Origin: Agarivorans sp. Alg241-V36
GTDB taxonomy: Bacteria; Pseudomonadota; Gammaproteobacteria; Enterobacterales; Celerinatantimonadaceae
Reading direction: 5' to 3'
Length of the DNA stretch: 41,564 nucleotides
Assembly: GCF_900537085.1 (NCBI RefSeq)
Contig: NZ_UNRE01000005.1
Coordinates: 137 to 41,700, forward strand
A program made the translations under genes and the position numbers. Shown here in pieces: positions 27,463 through 36,540 of the stretch (positions are counted from its first letter, which is position 1; each line of letters starts with the position of its first letter). The notes beneath the pieces were generated by a model. That model saw only the letters and a program-made list of their open reading frames with translations. It had not been told where the DNA came from and searched no databases.

Positions 27463-28026
27463 CTAAGCTACTAGTGCAGTTACCCCAAAGGCGCCAGCTA
27501 GGCCAGCGATAGCGCGAGTGATTTTTTGACCATAAGCAGATTGTTGTGCCGCTTTACCTAGCAAGTAGCCACCACCAATAAGGGTGATAGAACTGGCAAT
27601 AAATCCAGCGAAGAATAGCTTCATATCTGCGCCTGCTGGTACTTCATTACCGTGAGCCGCGCCGTGTAAAGCAGCCACTAAACATACTGCTAACCCCGCT
27701 ACGCTAGCCGCTTTTGGTAATACCTTAGCGACTAATACCGCCATAACCAGTAGAGAAATGGCCAAACCTGTTTCTAACATTGGTGGTACAAAACCCATGC
27801 TGGCTACTACGGCGGCAACGATTAAGGCAAAAACACTTTGCGCCATGCTTAGTTTTAGTTTGCCTGTTTGGCTGGCTAATAAACCAATTAGGCTTAAGGC
27901 TATTAAGTGGTCTAGACCGGTAATCGGGTGCAATAGGCCTTCGCTAAAACCGTGGTGGTGCCCTTCGTGAGCGAAGCTCGGTAAGCTAATTAGTAGGCCT
28001 GCAGCCAAAGTCAGTAGTCTTTTCAT
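27463..28026 (-). CDS. ureJ: HupE/UreJ family nickel permease
   Basis: This 187-aa membrane protein has a signal-like first segment followed by HEGHHHGFSEGLLHPITGLDHL, the HupE/UreJ metal-binding signature. About six hydrophobic segments and the internal ALHGAAHGNEVP motif complete the pattern. Members take up nickel or cobalt for hydrogenase or urease. It is the last gene of the urease operon, 23 nt after ureG, so nickel supply for urease is the natural role. Confidence 0.9.
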   Translation of the reverse strand: MKRLLTLAAGLLISLPSFAHEGHHHGFSEGLLHPITGLDHLIALSLIGLLASQTGKLKLSMAQSVFALIVAAVVASMGFVPPMLETGLAISLLVMAVLVAKVLPKAASVAGLAVCLVAALHGAAHGNEVPAGADMKLFFAGFIASSITLIGGGYLLGKAAQQSAYGQKITRAIAGLAGAFGVTALVA

Positions 28027-28049
28027 GGTAGATTCCTTGTAAATTAAAA

Positions 28050-28685
28050 CTAGTTAGCAGTGGCTGGACTGGACTCTTCCAACATGCCTTGCTCAATAAT
28101 AAAGTTGATAATGGTTTGCAAACCGTCGCTGGTTTTAAGGTTACTAAATACGAATGGGCGCTCGCCGCGCATTTTCTTAGCGTCGCGATCCATTACTTCT
28201 AGCGAGGCACCAACGTGTGGTGCTAGGTCGGTTTTGTTGATGATCAATAAGTCAGACTTAGTAATGCCTGGCCCACCTTTACGCGGGATTTTGTCGCCAG
28301 CACTTACATCAATAACATACAAAGTTAAGTCACTTAGCTCTGGGCTAAAGGTGGCGCTTAGATTGTCGCCGCCGCTTTCTACTAATACTAAATCTAAGCC
28401 TTGGTGGCGACGATTAAGCTCAGCAATGGCCGCTAGGTTCATCGACGCATCTTCGCGAATCGCAGTGTGTGGGCAACCGCCGGTTTCTACACCTAAAATA
28501 CGGTCTTCGGCTAGGGCATCATTACGCAGCAAAAATTGGGCGTCTTCTTTGGTATAAATGTCGTTGGTCACTACTGCTAGGTTGAAGCGGTCTTTTAGTT
28601 CGCGACATAGGGCAGTAAGTAAGGCGGTTTTGCCTGAGCCTACTGGGCCGCCAACACCTACACGTAAAGTTTGTTTTATGCTCAT
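28050..28685 (-). CDS. ureG: Urease accessory GTPase UreG
   Basis: This 211-aa SIMIBI GTPase powers nickel delivery to urease. The P-loop [14 protein letters not shown] lies near the start. [34 protein letters not shown] (conserved Cys-Pro-His nickel site) and [12 protein letters not shown] (NKxD) follow. The start at 28685 has AGAGGAACC upstream. An extended frame beginning at 28733 would overlap ureF and is rejected. Confidence 0.95.
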   Translation of the reverse strand: MSIKQTLRVGVGGPVGSGKTALLTALCRELKDRFNLAVVTNDIYTKEDAQFLLRNDALAEDRILGVETGGCPHTAIREDASMNLAAIAELNRRHQGLDLVLVESGGDNLSATFSPELSDLTLYVIDVSAGDKIPRKGGPGITKSDLLIINKTDLAPHVGASLEVMDRDAKKMRGERPFVFSNLKTSDGLQTIINFIIEQGMLEESSPATAN

Positions 28686-28711
28686 TGTGGTTCCTCTTTT
28701 TTGTGGCTGCG

Positions 28712-29380
28712 CTAAGAGCGAAACAGCCGACAATATTGGGTTTCGTGAAGGGCGCTAGCCAAGCTTAAGGCTGGTAACGACCCGCTAATTTGTTCAAAGG
28801 GTAGAGTGAGTCCCGATTCGCGTGCGGGTGGCAGTAGTGGCAGTAACTCACTTAATAATTTTTGGCAGGCAGTTTGTCCAAGTGGCAGGGTTTTACCCGC
28901 TACTGCCAGTTGGTTTTCTAGCCAAGTCCATAGGTAGCCGTCGGCTAGCTCGTTTAGCGCAACCTGCCAATGCACGCCCGCTAAGGCAAACATGCTGGTC
29001 CAACTCATAGGCTCATCGCTCAGCTTTGCAGTGATGCTCTCATCAAGCTGAGTGAGCAAGGTGCGCAGGGCGTTGCCCATTTGCACATCTTCTAGCTCTA
29101 ACTCGTGAGTTTCGCGGCTGGCAATAAGCTCTAGGTTTAGGCTTTCAAACTTAGCGAAATCTTGGGCTTCACAAGCTTGATACAGCGCCGCGAGCATGGG
29201 GATGTCGAGGCAGGCTAAACCCGCTTCTAAACAGCCACTAATCCAAGATTTTAGCTGCTGCGGATTGTTTACCCAGCCGTTTTCGATGGCGTATTCCAAA
29301 CCCTGCGAATAGGCAAAGCCGCCCACCGGTAGGCTTGGGCTAACCAAGCGCATTAGCTGAAGTTGCGCCATGCTAGACAT
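28712..29380 (-). CDS. ureF: Urease accessory protein UreF
   Basis: This 222-aa all-helical accessory protein binds UreD (UreH) and UreG on the apo-urease. Family motifs are [26 protein letters not shown] at the start, [18 protein letters not shown] in the middle, and a C-terminal [21 protein letters not shown]. Its ATG joins the ureE stop as TAATG. Confidence 0.93.
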   Translation of the reverse strand: MSSMAQLQLMRLVSPSLPVGGFAYSQGLEYAIENGWVNNPQQLKSWISGCLEAGLACLDIPMLAALYQACEAQDFAKFESLNLELIASRETHELELEDVQMGNALRTLLTQLDESITAKLSDEPMSWTSMFALAGVHWQVALNELADGYLWTWLENQLAVAGKTLPLGQTACQKLLSELLPLLPPARESGLTLPFEQISGSLPALSLASALHETQYCRLFRS

Positions 29381-29826
29381 TAGTGGCTGTGTCCGGGTAA
29401 ATGGCTGTGGTAAGCGCCCGTTTCTGGGTCAAAAGGCCCTTGGTGCTGTTCTACTCGTAGCCCGTAAAGCTCCACTAAGTCTTGTAATACGTGGTCGGGT
29501 TGAAAGCGCACCCAGCCTTCGCCTATTTGTAGCGGCGTATGGCGATTGCCCAAGTGGTAACAAACCTTGGCGAACATTAGTGGGTCATCGCTATAGGCAG
29601 TGGTGACTAACTCGTCGGCACTTTTAATCTCAACCACTTCGCCATTGTCGGCTTCGAGCATTTGACCATTTTGCAGCACTTGGCCACGCTCAAGGAAAAA
29701 GCCGATATCTTGTTTGGCTTCGGTTTGCGCCTTAATGCGGGCTTTTTTACGCAATTCGTAACTCAATACCACTTGGTGATGCACCGGTCCGTGATAGTGA
29801 TGGAGGGTTTGATACACCTTTAACAT
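29380..29826 (-). CDS. ureE: Urease accessory protein UreE (nickel chaperone)
   Basis: This 148-aa nickel metallochaperone hands Ni to UreG and urease. It has the RGQVLQNGQMLEADNGEVVEI region and the conserved metal-binding YHLGNRHTPLQI. A C-terminal tail rich in His (YHSHLPGHSH) can bind extra nickel. It lies 11 nt after ureC. Confidence 0.93.
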   Translation of the reverse strand: MLKVYQTLHHYHGPVHHQVVLSYELRKKARIKAQTEAKQDIGFFLERGQVLQNGQMLEADNGEVVEIKSADELVTTAYSDDPLMFAKVCYHLGNRHTPLQIGEGWVRFQPDHVLQDLVELYGLRVEQHQGPFDPETGAYHSHLPGHSH

Positions 29827-29837
29827 TCATTCTCTCC

Positions 29838-31544
29838 TTAAAATAAAAAGTATCGCTGCGCGAGCGGCAGCTCGGTAGCGGGTTCACATTCGAGCAATTG
29901 GCCATCGGCGCGCACTTCATAGGTTTGCGAGTCCACTTCCATATGCGGTTGGTAGTGGTTGTGCACCATGTCTTGTTTCTTAATGTTGCGAGTATTTTTA
30001 CAGGCCACTAGGCGACTAGTGAGGCCAAGGGTCTCATCAATTTTTGCATCTAAAGCGGCTTGGCTTACAAAAGTCACCCGGGTTTCGGTCATCGCTTTGC
30101 CGTAGGCGCCAAACATTGGGCGATAGTGCACGGGTTGTGGCGTTGGAATAGACGCGTTAGGGTCGCCCATTGGTGCAGCAGCAATCGCGCCGCCTTTAAT
30201 AATTAATGATGGTTTGGCACCAAAAAAGGCGGGTTTCCACAATATTAAATCGGCCAATTTACCCACTTCAACCGAGCCAACTTCATGGGCAATACCGTGA
30301 GTAATAGCTGGGTTAATGGTGTACTTGGCAACGTAACGTTTAGCACGGAAGTTGTCGCAACCTATTTCTTTATCTTCGGGTAATAAGCCGCGCTGCACTT
30401 TCATTTTGTGGGCGGTTTGCCAGGTACGGGTAATCACTTCACCCACTCGACCCATGGCTTGGGAATCGGAGGCGATCATCGAGAATGCGCCTAAATCGTG
30501 CAAGATGTCTTCGGCCGCGATGGTTTCTTTACGGATCCGCGAATCAGCAAAGGCCACGTCTTCTGGAATAGCTGGATCGAGGTGGTGACATACCATCAGC
30601 ATGTCTAAGTGCTCGTCTACGGTATTAATGGTGTACGGGCGAGTAGGGTTGGTAGACGATGGCAAAACATTGTCTAAGCCACAGGCGGTAATAATATCGG
30701 GAGCGTGGCCGCCGCCTGCGCCTTCGGTGTGGTAAGTGTGAATTACCCGTCCTTTAAAGGCGGCAATGGTATCTTCTACAAAACCAGACTCGTTTAAGGT
30801 ATCGGTATGAATGGCTACTTGTACGTCGTAGTTCTCGGCAACCGTTAAACAGTTATCGATAGACATTGGCGTGGTGCCCCAGTCTTCATGCAGTTTCAAG
30901 CCCATGGCACCAGCCATTAGCTGCTCTTCTAAGGGGCGCGGTAAGCTAGCATTACCTTTGCCTAAAAAGCCCAAGTTCATTGGAAAGCTGTCGGCCGACT
31001 GCAGCATTTTTCCTAAGTGGAATGGCCCCGGAGTACACGTGGTGGCATTAGTGCCCGTTGCTGGACCGGTGCCGCCACCTAACATGGTGGTGGTGCCCGA
31101 CATTAGCGCCTCTTCAATTTGTTGAGGGCAAATGTAGTGAATATGTGAGTCTACGCCACCGGCGGTAATAATTTGGCCTTCACCGGCAATCACCTCGGTA
31201 CCTGCACCAATCTCGATATCAATATTGTCTTGAATATCGGGGTTACCGGCCTTACCAATGGCTTGAATACGGCCTTCTTTAAGCGCGATATCGGCTTTAA
31301 CGATGCCCCAATGATCTAAAATTAAGGCATTGGTAATGACCGTGTCTGGCACCATGGCACAGCTGGCTTGGCTTTGTCCCATGCCATCACGAATAACTTT
31401 ACCGCCACCAAATTTCACTTCGCTGCCGTATTGGGCGTAGTCTTTTTCTACTTGAATGATTAGTTCGGTATCGCCAAGGCGTACTTTGTCGCCCACGGTT
31501 GGGCCAAACATTTCGGCATAGGCGCGTTTATCCATCTTGCTCAT
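29838..31544 (-). CDS. ureC: Urease alpha subunit
   Basis: This is the 568-aa catalytic subunit that hydrolyses urea to ammonia and carbamate. All bi-nickel active-site residues are present at the classical numbers: His134 and His136 (DSHIHYICP), carbamylated Lys217 (GLKLHEDWG), His246, His272, flap Cys319-His320 (MVCHHL) and Asp360. The gene is therefore expected to encode active enzyme. Its ATG overlaps the ureB stop as ATGA. Confidence 0.98.
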   Translation of the reverse strand: MSKMDKRAYAEMFGPTVGDKVRLGDTELIIQVEKDYAQYGSEVKFGGGKVIRDGMGQSQASCAMVPDTVITNALILDHWGIVKADIALKEGRIQAIGKAGNPDIQDNIDIEIGAGTEVIAGEGQIITAGGVDSHIHYICPQQIEEALMSGTTTMLGGGTGPATGTNATTCTPGPFHLGKMLQSADSFPMNLGFLGKGNASLPRPLEEQLMAGAMGLKLHEDWGTTPMSIDNCLTVAENYDVQVAIHTDTLNESGFVEDTIAAFKGRVIHTYHTEGAGGGHAPDIITACGLDNVLPSSTNPTRPYTINTVDEHLDMLMVCHHLDPAIPEDVAFADSRIRKETIAAEDILHDLGAFSMIASDSQAMGRVGEVITRTWQTAHKMKVQRGLLPEDKEIGCDNFRAKRYVAKYTINPAITHGIAHEVGSVEVGKLADLILWKPAFFGAKPSLIIKGGAIAAAPMGDPNASIPTPQPVHYRPMFGAYGKAMTETRVTFVSQAALDAKIDETLGLTSRLVACKNTRNIKKQDMVHNHYQPHMEVDSQTYEVRADGQLLECEPATELPLAQRYFLF

Positions 31545-31864
31545 GCTTGCTCCTCATCACTTAGTTGACCCATTACTTCACCTCTAAAGCCATACACTTC
31601 GCGCTTGCCACTTAGGGCAACCAGTTCTACGCGACGGCTTTGGCCTGGCTCAAAACGTACTGCAGTGCCTGCGGCAATATTTAGTCGAAAACCCAAGGCC
31701 GCTTTGCGGTCAAAATGCAGGGCTGGGTTGGTTTCGGCGAAGTGGTAGTGCGAGCCTACTTGCACTGGGCGATCGCCACTGTTGGCAACATCTACGGTCA
31801 CGGTGGCTAAACCTTGGTTTAGCTCAATGTCACCATCATCAATGATTAGTTCTCCAGGTATCAT
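31541..31864 (-). CDS. ureB: Urease beta subunit
   Basis: This 107-aa structural subunit starts [18 protein letters not shown], with AGAGGA upstream. The typical [18 protein letters not shown] and the C-terminal [12 protein letters not shown] are present. A longer frame starting at 31993 runs antisense-like through ureA and is not the true start. The gene lies 22 nt after ureA. Confidence 0.96.
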   Translation of the reverse strand: MIPGELIIDDGDIELNQGLATVTVDVANSGDRPVQVGSHYHFAETNPALHFDRKAALGFRLNIAAGTAVRFEPGQSRRVELVALSGKREVYGFRGEVMGQLSDEEQA

Positions 31865-31886
31865 TTGCTGTTCCTCTACAAGTGGC

Positions 31887-32189
31887 CTAAGGGATTGGGT
31901 TATGCACGGTAACCAGCTTGGTTCCGTCGGGGAAGGTGGCTTCCACCTGCACTTCGTGCACCATTTCGGCAATGCCATCCATAACATCGTCACGGCTTAG
32001 CAAGGTGCGCCCCCAGCTCATCAACTCGGCAACACTGCGCCCTTCGCGAGCGCCCTCTACGATACTGGCCGAGAGATAAGCCACGGTTTCGGGGTAGTTA
32101 AGTTTTAGCCCTTTGTCTTTACGTCGCTCGGCGACCAAAAAGGCGGTGAACAGCAATAACTTATCTTTCTCTCTTGGGGTTAATTCCAT
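31887..32189 (-). CDS. ureA: Urease gamma subunit
   Basis: This 100-aa structural subunit has the canonical start [14 protein letters not shown], then [21 protein letters not shown] and [20 protein letters not shown]. Length and pattern match UreA exactly. It lies between ureD and ureB. Confidence 0.97.
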   Translation of the reverse strand: MELTPREKDKLLLFTAFLVAERRKDKGLKLNYPETVAYLSASIVEGAREGRSVAELMSWGRTLLSRDDVMDGIAEMVHEVQVEATFPDGTKLVTVHNPIP

Positions 32190-32209
32190 GTCTGCCTCGT
32201 AGTATTAAA

Positions 32210-33094
32210 TTAGGTATTCCAAATTCGTGGGGGAACAGCCGGGTGGCCTAAAGTCACAGGGCGAATGATGGCCCAAGCGGCTTCAAATTCTTGCCTCACT
32301 TGCTCGGCGTTATCCCCTAAGTAGCGCAATATGATTAAACCTCGCACCAAGGTAATGCCCACCTCGGCGCAAGCTAATTGTTCGCGCAGATCTTCTAGCA
32401 ATTGTTTTTGCGCCAGCTCATCCAGTAAATCTACCGTGGCCAACATGCAGGCATAAACGTGTTTGCCTGCAAGCGCAGCTGGGTTGGCGGCGGTATTGGC
32501 ATTGTCGATTCGGGTATTTTCAATCAGCAGTGGGCGCTGCTCGCGATATACCTTGATAGATTGCAATAGCTCGCCATGGTCAAAGTCTTCGTCGCTGGCT
32601 TTACGGCCTAAACAGGTAATTTCCCAAGCAATCAACTGAGCATTGCCTTGCAGCATAAAGTGGCTATCTAAGCGGCCTTGGGCACCATTGAATACAATAG
32701 TTTCTGGCGGTAGCCACTCTAAACTGCTGTTGTCTTGTAAATGAAAACGCTGCTCTTGGCGTTGCTGCTGGCGCGCCAAATTAGAGCGGTATAATTTGCC
32801 TGAAGCCGGAGTAGTCAGTACCACTTTGCTGCCAGCTAGGCATTCCACGTTCATCAGTAGGTGATCGCCAGCCACTAAGCCACCTGGTGGGTGCAATAAA
32901 TACACATGGCAACAATCTGGTGCAGCCAGTTCTGGGTGAAAAGGACGTTGCACCCGCAATGGTCCTTGGCTTTGATTAAGGGTTAAGCGAGTTTTATTAG
33001 CGATAGGGGCAAAGCCCAAATCAAGGGTGGCCACCCATCCTTGCTTGATTGGGGCGTGCGAATTGCTGCATGCGGCTTGCTCTTGCTGACTCAC
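32210..33094 (-). CDS. ureD: Urease accessory protein UreD (UreH)
   Basis: This 294-aa accessory protein is needed with UreF and UreG for nickel insertion. Family motifs include LYRSNLARQQQRQEQRF, LEWLPPETIVFNGA, WEITCLGRKASDEDF and the central PPGGLVAGDHLLMNVE. It starts with GTG, preceded by GAAGGA. It is first in the leftward ureDABCEFGJ operon, 38 nt after the predicted sigma-54 start. Confidence 0.92.
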   Translation of the reverse strand: MSQQEQAACSNSHAPIKQGWVATLDLGFAPIANKTRLTLNQSQGPLRVQRPFHPELAAPDCCHVYLLHPPGGLVAGDHLLMNVECLAGSKVVLTTPASGKLYRSNLARQQQRQEQRFHLQDNSSLEWLPPETIVFNGAQGRLDSHFMLQGNAQLIAWEITCLGRKASDEDFDHGELLQSIKVYREQRPLLIENTRIDNANTAANPAALAGKHVYACMLATVDLLDELAQKQLLEDLREQLACAEVGITLVRGLIILRYLGDNAEQVRQEFEAAWAIIRPVTLGHPAVPPRIWNT

Positions 33095-33141
33095 TGTTAT
33101 CCTTCTTTCATGGCTGAGAGTGATTTTTCCTCTGCTTGATA

Positions 33142-33158
33142 GAGCAAGAACTAAACCA
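33142..33158 (-). promoter_or_regulatory. Sigma-54 promoter for ureD operon
   Basis: On the minus strand TGGTTTAGTTCTTGCTC carries the -24 GG and -12 GC separated by exactly 10 bases, with good TGG and TTGCT cores though the CAC part is missing. The predicted start (about 33132) leaves a 38-nt leader before the ureD GTG. Confidence 0.55.
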
Positions 33159-33223
33159 GTTTTATCGCACTAACCTAAGTGCGGCTCCTATTCAAAATAG
33201 CGCAAAATCAGCAGTTTGGGGTG

Positions 33224-33297
33224 GATCATTTTGGTGCGCAGTGGCCAAGTTGGTGCGTTTGTTTGGTGTTTATTTATTGCGCGATCATTTTGGTGCG
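33224..33297. promoter_or_regulatory. NtrC-like operator cluster in the ureD-urtA divergent region
   Basis: TTGGTGCG occurs at 33231-33238, 33250-33257 and 33290-33297, with a related TTGGTGTT at 33263-33270. The first and third sit in an identical 15-mer GATCATTTTGGTGCG (33224-33238 and 33283-33297). TGGTGCG resembles one half of the NtrC consensus (TGCACTAAAATGGTGCA). The other half is degenerate. The sites lie about 92-165 bp from the ureD start and 123-196 bp from the urtA start, normal enhancer distances. Confidence 0.55.
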
Positions 33298-33392
33298 TTT
33301 ATTTGAGGCAAACGCTCATGTTTTGTGCGTCGAATAACTAGTGATATATACATTATTAGCGTAAGATGTTGTTTTTAATCGGTATTTTCTAC

Positions 33393-33409
33393 TTGGCATA
33401 GTCGATGCT
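33393..33409 (+). promoter_or_regulatory. Sigma-54 promoter for urtA
   Basis: TTGGCATAGTCGATGCT matches the -24/-12 pattern: TTGGCA at -24, ATGCT at -12, and exactly 10 bases between GG (33395-33396) and GC (33407-33408). The predicted start is near 33420, 58 nt before the urtA ATG. Confidence 0.65.
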
Positions 33410-33477
33410 GTATCTCGTTTAGCACTGCATGAGGTACCGCATGCTCTAAAGGACTATAAAAAATAGGAAATATAGCA

Positions 33478-34773
33478 ATGACACAACATAGCAAATGGAA
33501 GAAGATCGCAACGGTTGCAAGTGGTGTAGCACTTGCCTTCTCACTTAATGCAGCCCAAGCCGCTGAAACCATTAAAGTAGGCGTATTGCACTCTTTATCA
33601 GGCACCATGGCCATCAGTGAAACAACACTGAAAGACACTGTGCTTATGATGATTGAAGAGCAAAACAAAAAGGGTGGTCTATTAGGCAAGAAACTTGAGC
33701 CTGTAGTAGTTGACCCAGCGTCAAACTGGCCTTTATTTGCCGAGAAAGCACGTGAGTTACTTGATAAAGAACAAGTTGACGTTATCTTCGGTTGTTGGAC
33801 TTCGGTATCTCGTAAATCAGTTCTTCCTGTAATTGAAGAACTAAATGGTATGCTTTTCTACCCAGTACAATACGAGGGCGAAGAAAGCTCTAAAAACGTA
33901 TTCTACACTGGTGCTGCGCCAAACCAGCAAGCTATTCCAGCGGTTGATTACCTAATGGAAGAAGAAGGTGTAGAGCGTTGGGTTCTAGCCGGAACCGACT
34001 ACGTATACCCACGTACTACGAACAAAATCTTAGAAGCTTACCTTAAGTCTAAAGGCGTAGCTGAAGCCGACATCATGATTAACTACACGCCATTTGGTCA
34101 CTCTGATTGGCAAACTATCGTTTCTGACGTGAAGAAATTTGGTGGTGCAGGCAAGAAAACAGCGGTTGTTTCTACCATTAACGGTGACGCAAACGTTCCT
34201 TTCTACAAAGAGCTAGCTAACCAGGGTATCTCGGCTGAAGACATTCCAGTAGTAGCCTTCTCAGTAGGTGAAGAAGAACTATCTGGTTTTGATACAGCGC
34301 CTCTAGTGGGTCACCTAGCGGCTTGGAACTACTTCCAAAGCGCAGACAGCGAAGCTAACGAAGAGTTTATTGCTGCCTGGAAAGCTTACACTGGCGATGA
34401 CAAGCGTGTAACTAACGACCCAATGGAAGCAACTTACATCGGTTTCCAAATGTGGGCTGAAGCGGTAGAAAAAGCCGGTACTACAGAAACAGATCCAGTA
34501 CGTGACGCTATGTACGGTATCACTGTTCCTAACCTAACTGGCGGTTACGCGGTAATGAACACTAACCACCACTTAACTAAACCAGTACTGATTGGCGAAA
34601 TTCAAGCTGACGGTCAATTCGACACTGTATGGCAAACTGCTGGTGGCGTAATTGGTGATGCTTGGACTGACCACCTAACTGAATCTGCAACTATTGTTGC
34701 TGATTGGACTGCCCCAATTAAGTGTGGCAACTTCAACATCAAAACTGGCCAATGTTCTGGTCAAAACTACTAA
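33478..34773 (+). CDS. urtA: Urea ABC transporter, substrate-binding protein
   Basis: This 431-aa periplasmic protein has a signal peptide ending QAAEA-like and mature start ETIKVGVLHSLSGTMAISE, the hallmark of UrtA-type amide-binding proteins. Further motifs are LEPVVVDPASNWPLFAEKAR, IFGCWTSVSRKSVLPV, FYPVQYEGEESS and the C-terminal ADWTAPIKCGNFNIKTGQC. It delivers urea to UrtBC. It is separated from urtB by hairpins that should make it the most abundant subunit. Confidence 0.96.
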   Translation: MTQHSKWKKIATVASGVALAFSLNAAQAAETIKVGVLHSLSGTMAISETTLKDTVLMMIEEQNKKGGLLGKKLEPVVVDPASNWPLFAEKARELLDKEQVDVIFGCWTSVSRKSVLPVIEELNGMLFYPVQYEGEESSKNVFYTGAAPNQQAIPAVDYLMEEEGVERWVLAGTDYVYPRTTNKILEAYLKSKGVAEADIMINYTPFGHSDWQTIVSDVKKFGGAGKKTAVVSTINGDANVPFYKELANQGISAEDIPVVAFSVGEEELSGFDTAPLVGHLAAWNYFQSADSEANEEFIAAWKAYTGDDKRVTNDPMEATYIGFQMWAEAVEKAGTTETDPVRDAMYGITVPNLTGGYAVMNTNHHLTKPVLIGEIQADGQFDTVWQTAGGVIGDAWTDHLTESATIVADWTAPIKCGNFNIKTGQCSGQNY

Positions 34774-34840
34774 GGAACTGTTGCGCTTTTGAGCTCAACA
34801 GCCCAAAAGACAAATAGAACCTAGGTACGCGTAAACAGCT

Positions 34841-34861
34841 AAGTGCCTACGGGCACTTTTT
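34841..34861 (+). terminator. First hairpin between urtA and urtB
   Basis: AAGTGCC / GGCACTT with a 4-nt loop and a T5 run, immediately followed by a second hairpin. Together they probably allow partial read-through into urtB. Confidence 0.7.
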
Positions 34862-34899
34862 AAAAGGCGCGGCTGAGTAATATCGGTGGCGCCTTTTTT
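34862..34899 (+). terminator. Second hairpin between urtA and urtB
   Basis: AAAAGGCGC (34862-34870) pairs with GCGCCTTTT (34889-34897) and runs into T6. The loop is 18 nt. It ends about 30 nt before the urtB start. Confidence 0.75.
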
Positions 34900-34929
34900 G
34901 TATTGAATCAATCAAGAGTAGGGATTGTT

Positions 34930-36537
34930 TTGAGCATATACATATCACGCTTCGCACGCTTATTAGCCGGTGTTTTACTCATGCTTTGGGTATTACCAGC
35001 TGCAGCAAGTGATTGGGAGCAGGCAGTGCAGGCCTTAACTGCAAAAAAAAATAGTCAAAAACAACAAGCCATTGAACAGCTAATTGCTAGCGGAGATGAG
35101 CGTAATAGCCTGATCTTCGAAAGTTTATTAAGTGCCAATCTGTACTACCAAAAATCCGATAAAAAAGTGGTAGTCGCGGTAAAAGAAGGCAGCCTTTATA
35201 ACTTAAGTTCGGTGGTTGACGGCGCTGAATTAGGCAGCGTTAAAAAATCTCTGATTAAGAAAATCTCGGTTAATAACAAAATTCGTCGACAGCTTCGTAA
35301 TGGCTTGGCGCTTATTGGTTTAAATGCCGAAGAAGCCAGCGCTCGAATAGCTGCGATTCGTTCTTTAATGAATACTGCTGACCAATCACATACGCCGCTT
35401 ATTGAGCAGCGCATGGTGGCCGAGCAAGACGAAAAGGTGATTGCCAAACTTAAAGAAATGCAGGCCATCATCAACCTTCAATATGGCGAAACGGCTGAGC
35501 GTTTAGCTGCGGCTAATTTATTGTCGGGTCAGTTGGATCCTGCCTCACGTAACGTGCTGGTGAAGCAGCAAGCTAGTGAGCAAGACAGCGCAGTGCTCGC
35601 GGCCATTGATAGCGCCATTGCTACTAATGAGCAGCTGCTGCAAATAAACAGCGTAGCCGAGAACATCTACTTTGGTTTAAGCCTAGGCGCAGTGTTGCTG
35701 CTAGCCGCAGTAGGCTTAGCGATTACCTTTGGTGTGATGGGCGTAATTAACATGGCCCACGGCGAAATGATTATGCTGGGCGCTTACACCACCTATGTGG
35801 TGCAGCAACTAATGCCAAACAATATTGAGTGGTCTTTGCTGGTGGCAATTCCTACCGCCTTCCTTGTATCTGGCTTAGTAGGGGTATTAATTGAGCGCGG
35901 CGTTATCCGCTTCCTATACGGTCGCCCACTAGAAACGCTACTCGCCACCTTTGGTTTAAGCCTTATTTTGCAACAAGCAGTACGTAGTATTTTTGGCCCA
36001 CTTAACCAAGCGGTGATTACCCCGCAATGGATGAGCGGCTCGCTAGAAATTAACGGCGTATTGTCACTTACCTATAACCGCCTCTACATCATTATTTTCA
36101 GCTTTATGGTTGTTGCAACTTTGTGGACCATTTTGCGTAAAACCTTCTTTGGTTTGCAAATGCGTGCGGTAACCCAAAACCGTCCAATGGCTAACTCAAT
36201 GGGCATTCGCTCTAGTTGGGTAGACGCCATGACCTTTGGTCTTGGCTCGGGCATTGCTGGTATTGCCGGTGTGGCTTTAAGTCAGCTAACTAACGTAGGC
36301 CCTAACCTTGGCCAAAACTACATTATCGATTCCTTCATGGTGGTGGTATTTGGCGGCGTGGGTAACTTATTTGGCACAGTGATTGGTGCGCTTACCCTAG
36401 GCGTGGCTAACAAGCTAATGGAACCATTCGCCGGTGCAGTATTGGCGAAGATTTTGGTTCTCGTGTTCATCATTCTATTTATTCAAAAACGTCCACGAGG
36501 CTTGTTTGCCTTGAAAGGCCGTACGGTGGAGGACTAA
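34930..36537 (+). CDS. urtB: Urea ABC transporter, permease UrtB
   Basis: This 535-aa inner-membrane permease of the LivH type has a signal-like N terminus. A periplasmic, helical, charged domain of about 220 residues follows, then the permease core from about 250 (SLGAVLLLAAVGLAITFGVMG, NMAHGEMIMLGAYTTY, the GSGIAGIAGVALSQ). The long N-terminal domain is usual for gammaproteobacterial UrtB. I start at TTG 34930 because AGTAGGG lies six bases before it and MSIYISRF opens the signal. An in-frame TTG at 34903 is another option. Confidence 0.9.
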   Translation: MSIYISRFARLLAGVLLMLWVLPAAASDWEQAVQALTAKKNSQKQQAIEQLIASGDERNSLIFESLLSANLYYQKSDKKVVVAVKEGSLYNLSSVVDGAELGSVKKSLIKKISVNNKIRRQLRNGLALIGLNAEEASARIAAIRSLMNTADQSHTPLIEQRMVAEQDEKVIAKLKEMQAIINLQYGETAERLAAANLLSGQLDPASRNVLVKQQASEQDSAVLAAIDSAIATNEQLLQINSVAENIYFGLSLGAVLLLAAVGLAITFGVMGVINMAHGEMIMLGAYTTYVVQQLMPNNIEWSLLVAIPTAFLVSGLVGVLIERGVIRFLYGRPLETLLATFGLSLILQQAVRSIFGPLNQAVITPQWMSGSLEINGVLSLTYNRLYIIIFSFMVVATLWTILRKTFFGLQMRAVTQNRPMANSMGIRSSWVDAMTFGLGSGIAGIAGVALSQLTNVGPNLGQNYIIDSFMVVVFGGVGNLFGTVIGALTLGVANKLMEPFAGAVLAKILVLVFIILFIQKRPRGLFALKGRTVED

Positions 36538-36540
36538 AGC

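Noticed and set aside
31865-31993. N-terminal extension of ureB
   Set aside because: It overlaps ureA in another frame and lacks similarity to UreB; the internal ATG has a proper ribosome site.
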